A stretch of DNA of 6,516 nucleotides from an uncultured Oscillospiraceae bacterium (GTDB taxonomy: Bacteria; Bacillota; Clostridia; Oscillospirales; Oscillospiraceae), in NCBI GenBank assembly GCA_934661715.1, contig CAKUJL010000088.1, forward strand, positions 1-6,516, read 5' to 3'. Shown one piece after another: positions 1 through 5,698 of the stretch. Position numbers and translations under genes: made by a program. How positions within the stretch are numbered: position 1 is the stretch's first letter; each line of letters opens with the position of its first letter. The notes beneath the pieces were generated by a model that was not told where the DNA came from, ran no database searches, and saw only the letters and a program-made list of their open reading frames with translations.

Positions 1-734
1 TGCTCTCCGCTGACGACACCGCGATCTACGCCGCTTACAACGCGGGCAACGTCGACATGATCGACACCGTCCCCAACGACGAGATCCAGACCCTGCTCGA
101 CAACCCCGAGTTCTACATTGTCGACAACCTCGGCACCTACTACGCCGCGTTCAACTGCAAGTCCTCCCTGTTTGACGGCAAGACCCCGGAGCAGGCTGCC
201 TGCATGCGCGAAGCGTTCTCGCTGCTGATCGACCGCGACTACATCGTTGAGAACGTCGGCCAGTCCGGCCAGGTTCCCGCGAACTCCTTCATTCCGCTTG
301 GCATGGCTGACGGCAATGGCGGCGTGTTCAAGACCGACGTTGAGAACGAAGGCTACTTCGATGTCTACGGCATCAACAACAACTACGACGAGACCGTCGA
401 AGAAGCCCGCACGCTTCTGAAGGCTGCCGGCTACAAGTTCGGCGACGACGGAATGCTCTCCGCTGAGACCCCGATCTCCGTCGAGTATCTGACCAACAAC
501 GGCACGGGCCACATTGCTGTCGCGGAAGCGATGCAGCAGGACCTGAGCGTTCTTGGCATCGAGATGACCATCCAGGCACAGGACTGGAACGTCTTCCTCG
601 AGGAGCGCAAGAACGGCAACTTCGACTTCTGCCGTGAAGGCTGGCTTGCCGACTTCAACGATCCCATCAACATGCTCGAGATGTGGATCACCGACTCCGG
701 CAACAACGACTGCCAGTATGGCCGCGTTGGCTAA
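1..734 (+). CDS. Peptide ABC transporter substrate-binding protein (SBP_bac_5/OppA family), 5'-partial and C-terminally short
   Basis: This is the extracytoplasmic solute receptor of an oligopeptide/dipeptide-type ABC importer. The frame is open from base 3, giving 243 residues before a TAA at 732-734; the true start and lipoprotein signal lie outside the window. Family features are the segment YYAAFN, then REAFSLLIDRDYIV followed by GQ-x-PA-x-SF-x-P-x-GM (the helix and loop joining the lobes), a helix with EEARTLLKAAGY, and GWLADFNDPINMLEMW, which matches GWCADYNEPTSFLN in E. coli OppA. In OppA about 90 further residues follow this motif and complete lobe I; here the protein ends only some 16 residues later, at NNDCQYGRVG. 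It therefore looks truncated, by a stop or a deletion, and may be non-functional. Codons end very often in C, as in highly expressed genes. No permease or ATPase gene is visible. Family assignment is secure; substrate is not known. Confidence 0.9.
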   Translation, partial: LSADDTAIYAAYNAGNVDMIDTVPNDEIQTLLDNPEFYIVDNLGTYYAAFNCKSSLFDGKTPEQAACMREAFSLLIDRDYIVENVGQSGQVPANSFIPLGMADGNGGVFKTDVENEGYFDVYGINNNYDETVEEARTLLKAAGYKFGDDGMLSAETPISVEYLTNNGTGHIAVAEAMQQDLSVLGIEMTIQAQDWNVFLEERKNGNFDFCREGWLADFNDPINMLEMWITDSGNNDCQYGRVG

Positions 735-740
735 TATGTA

Positions 741-776
741 AAAAAATCACCCGGCTTCGGCCGGGTGATTTTTTTT
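741..776 (+). terminator. Strong intrinsic terminator after the binding-protein gene
   Basis: A 15-bp perfect stem (741-755 with 760-774) is closed by a C(TTCG)G tetraloop and followed by a T run. The A run on the 5' side of the stem gives a T run on the opposite strand too, so it could act in both directions. It begins only 6 bases after the TAA stop. Confidence 0.95.
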
Positions 777-800
777 ACTCGGGCGAGGCAGGTTTTGCGG

Positions 801-828
801 TTGCATTTGGCGCGAAAGCTGGTATAAT
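801..828 (+). promoter_or_regulatory. Extended -10 sigma-A-type promoter for the L,D-transpeptidase gene
   Basis: The -10 is a perfect TATAAT at 823-828 preceded by TGG (820-822), an extended -10. A weak -35, TTGCAT at 801-806, lies 16 bases upstream. Transcription should start near 835, leaving a leader of about 37 bases with a purine-rich ribosome binding site (GGGAGAA, 858-864) before the ATG at 872. Confidence 0.8.
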
Positions 829-871
829 AGTGCGCGAATATTTGCTTCTGCTTTGATGGGAGAAAGAGAGA

Positions 872-2353
872 ATGAAGAAGGGTTCAAAAATACTGCTGAT
901 CGTGCTGGCGGCGCTGGTGCTTCTGGCGGGAGCCGGTGCGTTTGCGCTTTTAAGGCTCGATACGCGGGCAAAGAAGACCCATGCGGCGCTGGCAGAGGCG
1001 CTTTCCGCGCGGGAAGCATGGCTCAGCGATACGAAGGTGCGTTTGACGGAAAACGGCGCGGAAATCGGGACATATACGCTGCCAGAGCTCGGCCTTGCGG
1101 AAAACGCGAAGCAGGCGCTCAAGGCTGGCCTTTCGCAGACGGATCTGCTGCCGGAGGCGGATTTTGAGGCGCTGGGGCTTCTTGACCGGCTGCGCTGGCT
1201 GAAGGATTCTCACGATACGGCGCCGGATGTGACGCTCGATCTGACCGCGCTCGATGCGGCCAAGCCCGAACAGGACGCGAACGCGACCTCCCGCGAGGCC
1301 CCGCAGGACGCGCACGTTTCACTGGAGAACGGGAAATTTACAGTCGTCGAAGCCGTTCCCGGCAATACGCTCAAAGAAGGCGCGGTTCTGGAAGCGATCT
1401 CGAACGCGCTCGAGGGCGTCACCGACGCCGGACAGGCTCCGGAGATTATTGACGCCGAGCTCACCGCCGTCGACTGCTACAAAGCGCCCGAAATTACGAC
1501 CGAAAACACGGAATTTGACATCGAAGCGGCATTTTCTGACGAGCTCCACGGCTTCTTGCTGACCGTGAACTTCCAGAAGGCCGCGCCGCAGCTTTCCTTC
1601 GACGAGCCGTCGCAGAAAATTTCGCAGCAGCAGGCGCAGGCGCTTTTGACGCTGGAAGCGGACGGCACGGTTGCGGTCGATGCCGACGCGGTGCGTGCGC
1701 TCGTGGACAGCTGGGCGGAGGCTTACGACATTCCGTACACGAAGTATCAGTTCAAATCCGAGGTCGACGGCTACGTTCCCATTCAGTTTCTGGACGTAAG
1801 CTACGAAGTTGACCGCGAGGCCTTGACGAAAGAGATTTGTGAGCGGCTGCGGACGCTCGACGCGGGAGAATTGGAGCCCTCCATCGTCTGCTGGCGAAAC
1901 GGCGAACCGTTCGATATCAAAGACACGTACATCGAGGTCGACATTACGAACCAGAAGATGACGTTCTACAAGGACGGCGAACGCATCGCCTTTACCGACG
2001 TCGTCACCGGCCTTCCCGATGGCCACCCGACGATCACGGGTCTTTACTACACGTACTACAAAACGACCGACATCTGGCTCGACGGGTCGGACTATCACGT
2101 CTTCGTCAAATACTGGGTCAGCATCACCGACCTCTATGGGCTGCACGACGCGTCGTGGCGCTCGAATTTCGGCGGCGACATTTATCTCTACGGCGGCTCG
2201 CACGGCTGCGTCAACACGCCGGAGGAAGCGATGAAAACGATCTACGACAACGTCACCGACGGCATCCCGATTATCAGCTACCACCACGAGCGGCCCGTGC
2301 AGGAGGACGCAGGTGATATTAGCGAAACTGATAGCAGCGTTAATTCCCAGTAA
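872..2353 (+). CDS. Membrane-anchored L,D-transpeptidase (YkuD domain with PG_binding_4-like N-terminal region)
   Basis: The 493-residue protein is predicted to form 3-3 (meso-Dap to meso-Dap) peptidoglycan cross-links, or to attach groups to the wall, on the outer face of the membrane. A basic start (MKKGSK) and a hydrophobic stretch at about residues 5-27 form a signal anchor. Residues about 50-330 look like PG_binding_4-type repeats, with a YTLPELGL segment and a later VVEAVPGNTLKEGAVLEAI segment typical of that domain. The YkuD catalytic domain runs from about 353 to 473. Its active site is SHGCVNTP with Ser443, His444 and nucleophile Cys446, and the conserved upstream His425 is present in GLHDAS, so the enzyme should be active. 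The ATG is chosen for its GGAGA site 8 bases upstream and its place just after a promoter. A short acidic Ser/Asp-rich tail follows the catalytic domain. It is transcribed alone. Similar Clostridial enzymes act in carbapenem-insensitive wall synthesis; that role is inferred here. Confidence 0.93.
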   Translation: MKKGSKILLIVLAALVLLAGAGAFALLRLDTRAKKTHAALAEALSAREAWLSDTKVRLTENGAEIGTYTLPELGLAENAKQALKAGLSQTDLLPEADFEALGLLDRLRWLKDSHDTAPDVTLDLTALDAAKPEQDANATSREAPQDAHVSLENGKFTVVEAVPGNTLKEGAVLEAISNALEGVTDAGQAPEIIDAELTAVDCYKAPEITTENTEFDIEAAFSDELHGFLLTVNFQKAAPQLSFDEPSQKISQQQAQALLTLEADGTVAVDADAVRALVDSWAEAYDIPYTKYQFKSEVDGYVPIQFLDVSYEVDREALTKEICERLRTLDAGELEPSIVCWRNGEPFDIKDTYIEVDITNQKMTFYKDGERIAFTDVVTGLPDGHPTITGLYYTYYKTTDIWLDGSDYHVFVKYWVSITDLYGLHDASWRSNFGGDIYLYGGSHGCVNTPEEAMKTIYDNVTDGIPIISYHHERPVQEDAGDISETDSSVNSQ

Positions 2354-2364
2354 TTTTTCTTATG

Positions 2365-2402
2365 AAAAACGCGAAGCACCCGGCTCGGGCGCTTCGCGTT
2401 TT
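2365..2402 (+). terminator. Intrinsic terminator after the L,D-transpeptidase gene
   Basis: The outer stem AAAACGCGAAGC (2366-2377) pairs with GCTTCGCGTTTT (2391-2402). One A-C mismatch separates it from an inner CCCG/CGGG stem (2379-2382 with 2386-2389) with a GCT loop. The T tract is short and partly inside the stem. It begins 12 bases after the stop codon. Confidence 0.88.
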
Positions 2403-2419
2403 CTGTGGAAATTTCCCCG

Positions 2420-2448
2420 TTGCAGGGTTTCAATTCGTCTGGTATACT
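2420..2448 (+). promoter_or_regulatory. Extended -10 promoter for the FAD-dependent oxidoreductase gene
   Basis: A -35-like TTGCAG (2420-2425), a 17-base spacer and TATACT (2443-2448) preceded by TGG form an extended -10 promoter. Transcription should start near 2455 and give a leader of about 64 bases. This excludes the longer in-frame GTG start at 2405, which lies upstream of the -10. Confidence 0.8.
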
Positions 2449-2518
2449 ATTGTTCAGAGAAAATGAGACGATTGCGGAAAAATGGAACAAAAACTTACGA
2501 TTTTGGAGGAATTCCATC

Positions 2519-3910
2519 ATGCGCGAAAACTTTGATGTTGTGATTCTCGGCTGCGGCGAGGCCGGTATCTTTGCCGCCTACGAGCTGGAAAAATTAAACC
2601 CCGGCCTGAAGCTTCTGGCCATCGATCAGGGCCCCGACATTTACCACCGCAGCTGTCCGATCGTCTCGGGCAAGGTGCGCGAGTGCATCCACTGTAAGGT
2701 CTGCCACACGATGTGCGGCTTCGGCGGCGCGGGCGCGTTCTCCGACGGCAAGTTCAATTTTACGACGGCCTTCGGCGGCTGGCTGACGGACTTTATCGAT
2801 CCGCGCACGGTCATGGAGCTCATCGAGTACGTCGACGCCATCAACGTCGCGCACGGGGCAACGGAGGAGGTTTACTCGACGGAAACGCTTGAAGCCAGGG
2901 CGCTGGCCAGACGGGCTTTGGCGTATGATCTGCATTTGCTGCAGGCCAGATGCAAGCACCTCGGCACCGAGAAAAACCTGATGATCCTCCAGAATATTTA
3001 CGAAGACCTCAAGGAAAAGCTCGAGTTCCGCTTCAATACCGCCGCCGAGACGATCGAAAAGGCTGACGGCGGGTATCTGGTCGAACTCAAGGACGGCGGC
3101 GAAATTTTCTGCAAATACCTCCTTGCGGCCCCCGGCAGAAGCGGCGCGGAGTGGTTCTCGGACGTTTGCAAGAACCTCGGGCTGCACCTCATTAACAATC
3201 AGGTCGACGTCGGCGTGCGTGTCGAGCTTCCGGCGACGGTCTTTGAGCACATCACGAACGTCGTGTATGAATCGAAGCTCATTTACCGGACCAAGCAGTA
3301 CGGCGATCAGGTGCGCACGTTCTGCATGAACCCCTACGGCCACGTCGTCGCGGAGAACGTCGAGGGCATCAACACCGTCAACGGCCACTCTTACGCGGAC
3401 CCCGCCCTTCGGAGCGAAAACACGAACTTCGCCCTTCTCGTCTCGAACCGGTTCACGCAGCCGTTCAACGAGCCCTACCGCTACGGCAAGCACATCGCGT
3501 CGCTTTCGAACCTGCTGGCAGGCGGCGTTCTCGTGCAGAGATTTGGCGATCTGGTCGACGGCAAGCGCACCAACGAGCACCGCATGAGCCAGTCCTTCGT
3601 CCGCCCGACGCTCACCGCGGCGGTTCCGGGAGACCTGTCCCTGACGCTTCCGAAGCGGCAGCTGGACAACATCATCGAAATGATCTACCAGCTCGACAAG
3701 ATCGCGCCGGGCACCGCGAACTACGACACGCTGCTTTACGGCGCGGAGGTCAAGTTCTACTCGGCCAGACTCGAGCTGGACGCGAATCTGGAAACGAAGC
3801 TCCCCGGCTTCTTCGCCGCCGGAGACGGCGCAGGCGTGACAAGAGGTCTCGCGCAGGCCGGAGCCTCCGGCGTGCAGGCAGCGAGAGCCATCAGCGAAAG
3901 ACTTAAATAA
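2519..3910 (+). CDS. COG2509-type FAD-dependent dehydrogenase (NAD(P)/FAD-dependent oxidoreductase, uncharacterised family)
   Basis: This 463-residue flavoprotein has an N-terminal Rossmann fold for FAD (GCGEAG at 11-16, with a probable ribose-binding acidic residue Asp36) and a C-terminal FAD-contacting segment FFAAGDGAGVTRGLAQAG from residue 431. The family hallmark GFGGAGAFSDGK spans 67-78. Members are about 450-530 residues and contain a substrate/FAD-dependent C-terminal domain; the substrate is unknown for the family, so only a redox role in the cytoplasm can be stated. Between the fold and the hallmark lie Cys46, Cys56, Cys59, Cys62 and Cys66; the last four have ferredoxin-like C-x2-C-x2-C-x3-C spacing, which may hold an Fe-S cluster or a redox disulfide. 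The ATG at 2519 is preferred because GGAGGA (2505-2510) sits 8 bases upstream and the Rossmann fold begins right away. The gene is monocistronic, between its own promoter and a terminator. Confidence 0.9.
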   Translation: MRENFDVVILGCGEAGIFAAYELEKLNPGLKLLAIDQGPDIYHRSCPIVSGKVRECIHCKVCHTMCGFGGAGAFSDGKFNFTTAFGGWLTDFIDPRTVMELIEYVDAINVAHGATEEVYSTETLEARALARRALAYDLHLLQARCKHLGTEKNLMILQNIYEDLKEKLEFRFNTAAETIEKADGGYLVELKDGGEIFCKYLLAAPGRSGAEWFSDVCKNLGLHLINNQVDVGVRVELPATVFEHITNVVYESKLIYRTKQYGDQVRTFCMNPYGHVVAENVEGINTVNGHSYADPALRSENTNFALLVSNRFTQPFNEPYRYGKHIASLSNLLAGGVLVQRFGDLVDGKRTNEHRMSQSFVRPTLTAAVPGDLSLTLPKRQLDNIIEMIYQLDKIAPGTANYDTLLYGAEVKFYSARLELDANLETKLPGFFAAGDGAGVTRGLAQAGASGVQAARAISERLK

Positions 3911-3913
3911 AAC

Positions 3914-3944
3914 AAGGAGCGGCAGCTTTGCTGCCGCTCCTTTT
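3914..3944. terminator. Bidirectional intrinsic terminator between the convergent FAD gene and rpe
   Basis: AAGGAGCGGCAG (3914-3925) pairs perfectly with CTGCCGCTCCTT (3931-3942) around a CTTTG loop. On the plus strand it is followed by TTTTGCTT. On the minus strand the same stem is followed by GTTTTATTT, so it can end transcripts from both sides. It starts 3 bases after the FAD gene stop. Confidence 0.9.
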
Positions 3945-3963
3945 GCTTAGATTTGAAATGTCC

Positions 3964-4005
3964 GCCGCACCCTTGCCTTCCCCCAGGGGAAGGCAAGGGT
4001 GCGGC
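3964..4005. repeat. Perfect 19-bp inverted repeat (hairpin), possible dispersed palindromic element
   Basis: Bases 3964-3982 pair without mismatch with 3987-4005 around a four-base CCAG loop. The stem is G+C rich, with a CCTTCCCC/GGGGAAGG core. Neither side carries a proper T run (AAAAG follows on the plus strand; GGACATTTC follows on the minus strand), so it is not a standard terminator, although it lies just after the rpe stop and could protect the 3' end of that transcript. Its core resembles palindromic repeats scattered in some Oscillospiraceae genomes; that link is from memory and untested. Confidence 0.75.
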
Positions 4006-4022
4006 AAAAGTCGAAACAGATA

Positions 4023-4673
4023 TCAGCCCTTGACCGCCTGAACGAACGCGGCTTTATCGGGGGCCTTGAAATAGGCGCTGCCGGCGACCAGAACGTTTGC
4101 GCCTGCGGCGATGCAGGTTTTGGCGGTCTTTTCGTTGACGCCGCCGTCGACCTCGAGCTCGCACGCGGGATTTTTCGCTTCGATATAGCCGCGGATGGCT
4201 TCGACCTTCGGCATCATGCCCTGCATGAACGACTGTCCGCCGAAGCCGGGCTCGACGGTCATGACGAGGATGAGGCTGCAAAGATCAATGTACGGAAGGA
4301 CCGCCTCGGCGGGCGTTTTCGGCTTGACGCAGAGCGCGGCTTTGACGCCGTTTTCGCGGATCTTTTCGAGGGCCTTTTTCGTGTTCTCCGGCGTATCGGC
4401 CTCAACGTGGACGGTCAGAATGTCCGCGCCGGCCTGGCAGAACGCGTCCACATACCGAAGCGGCCGGTCGATCATCAGGTGCACGTCCAGCGGAAGCGCC
4501 GTGATTTTCCGGATGGCGGCCACGACGGGAATTCCGATCGTAATATTGGGAACAAACAGGCCGTCCATAACGTCAATATGAACATAATCAGCACCTGCCG
4601 GGGTAAGGGCGCGGATGTCGCGCTCGAGGTTCACGAAGTCTGCCGACAAAATAGAAGGGGATACCTTGATCAT
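4023..4673 (-). CDS. rpe: Ribulose-phosphate 3-epimerase
   Basis: The enzyme interconverts D-ribulose 5-phosphate and D-xylulose 5-phosphate in the cytoplasm, in the non-oxidative pentose phosphate pathway. The 216-residue product has the usual length of this TIM-barrel family. The family signatures are all present: SPSILSADF (5-13), VHIDVMDGLFVPNIT (31-45), DVHLMI (63-68), PGFGGQSF, EVDGGV (174-179) and AGSAYF. Metal ligands and acid/base residues can be assigned to His32, Asp34, His65 and Asp176, so the site is complete. The start is the ATG at 4673-4671, with GGAGG (complement of 4679-4683) five bases upstream; the much longer open frame to 4994 runs through the promoter region and is not coding. 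Unlike many Firmicutes, where rpe follows rsgA in a cluster with prkC, here it stands alone with its own promoter. It converges with the FAD gene. Confidence 0.97.
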   Translation of the reverse strand: MIKVSPSILSADFVNLERDIRALTPAGADYVHIDVMDGLFVPNITIGIPVVAAIRKITALPLDVHLMIDRPLRYVDAFCQAGADILTVHVEADTPENTKKALEKIRENGVKAALCVKPKTPAEAVLPYIDLCSLILVMTVEPGFGGQSFMQGMMPKVEAIRGYIEAKNPACELEVDGGVNEKTAKTCIAAGANVLVAGSAYFKAPDKAAFVQAVKG

Positions 4674-4832
4674 AACTGCCTCCGGTTCGAAAAATGTTGA
4701 AACGCGCACCAGAACATACGCGCCCGCATAGGTATGAGTATGCGGCGAACGTACCGGGCAGAGCTCTCGTCCTGCGCAGCCGGCCGCGCCGCTTGCTATA
4801 GGGGCTGCCCTCGGGCAGCCCCATCGGAATCC
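4674..4832 (-). other. Long structured 5' leader of rpe
   Basis: The predicted start near 4832 leaves about 160 untranslated bases before rpe, long for a housekeeping gene. The leader is G+C rich and holds several possible hairpins: a strong one at its very 5' end (4801-4822), and another pairing CGCATA with TATGCG around an 8-base loop further down. I see no T-box sequence, no riboswitch I recognise and no T run that would make an attenuator. An arginine-rich frame from 4824 to 4588 overlaps the rpe start but has no family resemblance. Confidence 0.45.
4801..4822 (-). repeat. Inverted repeat at the 5' end of the rpe leader
   Basis: GGGGCTGCCC (4801-4810) is followed after two bases by its exact reverse complement (4813-4822). 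As RNA this is a 9-bp stem with a four-base loop, roughly 10 bases from the predicted transcript start. No T run follows on either strand, so a role in mRNA stability or control is more likely than termination. Confidence 0.75.
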
Positions 4833-4838
4833 TCCACA

Positions 4839-4867
4839 ATTATATCGGACGGGGAAGGCGATGTCAA
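4839..4867 (-). promoter_or_regulatory. Perfect-consensus sigma-A-type promoter for rpe
   Basis: On the minus strand TTGACA (complement of 4862-4867) and TATAAT (complement of 4839-4844) are separated by exactly 17 bases. Both hexamers match consensus at every base, predicting strong constitutive transcription starting near 4832. Confidence 0.9.
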
Positions 4868-4880
4868 TGGCGGCGGCTTC

Positions 4881-4909
4881 TTGACAATCGGGCGGGTGCG
4901 CGATAAGAT
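4881..4909 (+). promoter_or_regulatory. Near-consensus promoter for the xpaC-telA operon
   Basis: TTGACA (4881-4886), a 17-base spacer and TAAGAT (4904-4909) predict a start near 4916 and a leader of about 44 bases before xpaC. Its -35 lies only 13 bases from the -35 of the divergent rpe promoter. Confidence 0.85.
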
Positions 4910-4959
4910 GAAGTATAAACCGGAAATGAATGTATAGTACGGGCAGGAAGGGCTTTTGC

Positions 4960-5670
4960 ATGGATACGAAAAAGAAACAATCGGTAATTCCCATTTACAC
5001 AGTGGGCCTCATCTGGCTTTCCAGAGCCATTTCGGGCAATCTGTCAAGTTTCGGGCAGATCATCAAGACGATCATTCTCTCCGCCGTGGCCTACGGCGTA
5101 TTAAGAATCTTCTTCCCGGACAAGGTAGAAGAAAAGAAGCCGGAAGAAACGGCGAAAACCGAAACGAAGCCGCAGCCCGAGCCCGTGAAGGAGGAGGCAA
5201 AGCCCGCGCCTGAAAAGAAGGCCGAGGCGTCGACCGGAAACGCAGAGCTCGACGCGATTTTGAAGCAGGGCGAGGCTTCGGTCGAGAAGATCCAGCAGCT
5301 CAACGATGAGATTCCCGACTTCAAGCTCTCGGCGCAGATCAAGCAGATCGAGGTGCTCACGGAGAAAATTTTTGCCTACGTCAAGGAGCACCCGCAGGAC
5401 GTGCGCCAGATCCGGCAGTTCCTCAACTACTACCTGCCGACGACCATCAAGCTGCTCGAGCAGTACGTGGTTTTGCAGAATCAGGGCATGCGCATGGGCA
5501 ATATCGACGAGGGCATGAAGAAAATTGAAGCTATGCTCGACAAGATCATCGTCGCCTTCCAACGGCAGCTCGACAGCCTGTTTGAAAGCAGCGTCGTGGA
5601 TATTACGGCGGACATTCAGGTCATGGAGCAGATGATGGCAAGCGAGGGCCTTGCGGGCCGTGACTTTTGA
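4960..5670 (+). CDS. xpaC: XpaC family protein (5-bromo-4-chloroindolyl phosphate hydrolysis protein), membrane-associated
   Basis: The 236-residue protein fits the XpaC family (Pfam PF10112), named after a Bacillus subtilis gene linked to hydrolysis of the chromogenic phosphate X-phos; the true activity is not settled. Two hydrophobic segments at about residues 9-24 and 34-52 place the N-terminus in or on the membrane. A charged Lys/Glu/Pro-rich linker (about 55-90) follows, then an all-helical, probably cytoplasmic domain (about 94-236) with heptad-like stretches such as QIKQIEVLTEKIFAYVKEH and the motif FLNYYLPTTIKLLEQY, which is characteristic of the family. The ATG at 4960 has AGGAAGG (4945-4951) 8 bases upstream; an in-frame ATG at 4930 would add ten residues but lacks a good binding site. 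The gene is first in an operon with telA 28 bases downstream, an arrangement also found in Bacillus (xpaC-yaaN), which supports both names. Confidence 0.88.
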   Translation: MDTKKKQSVIPIYTVGLIWLSRAISGNLSSFGQIIKTIILSAVAYGVLRIFFPDKVEEKKPEETAKTETKPQPEPVKEEAKPAPEKKAEASTGNAELDAILKQGEASVEKIQQLNDEIPDFKLSAQIKQIEVLTEKIFAYVKEHPQDVRQIRQFLNYYLPTTIKLLEQYVVLQNQGMRMGNIDEGMKKIEAMLDKIIVAFQRQLDSLFESSVVDITADIQVMEQMMASEGLAGRDF

Positions 5671-5698
5671 TACCCGGAGTTTTTAAGGAGTGTGTACG

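Noticed and set aside
1319..2287. Long minus-strand open frame of 322 codons opposite the L,D-transpeptidase gene
   Set aside because: It mirrors the codon pattern of the plus-strand gene, is rich in Val/Arg/Asp as expected of a G+C-rich antisense shadow, and shows no domain or binding site.
2405..2518. Longer N-terminus of the FAD protein from a GTG at 2405
   Set aside because: It would start upstream of the -10 box at 2443-2448, has no binding site and adds 38 residues unlike any Rossmann protein; ATG 2519 has GGAGGA at ideal spacing.
2594..3580. Long minus-strand open frame of 328 codons opposite the FAD gene
   Set aside because: It is the antisense shadow of a clearly identified flavoprotein gene; its composition is low-complexity and matches no family.
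3961..4010. CRISPR repeat or attachment site at the 3964-4005 palindrome
   Set aside because: There is a single copy, with no spaced repeats, no integrase gene and no tRNA beside it.
4674..4832. Riboswitch, T-box, 4.5S or 6S RNA in the rpe leader
   Set aside because: I found no T-box consensus, no GGAAGGAAGCA-like SRP loop and no ligand-binding core that I recognise; only generic hairpins are visible.
4674..4994. 107-residue N-terminal extension of the rpe frame
   Set aside because: It runs through the perfect rpe promoter and the divergent promoter; the family begins at MIKVSPSILSADF and has GGAGG just upstream of that ATG.
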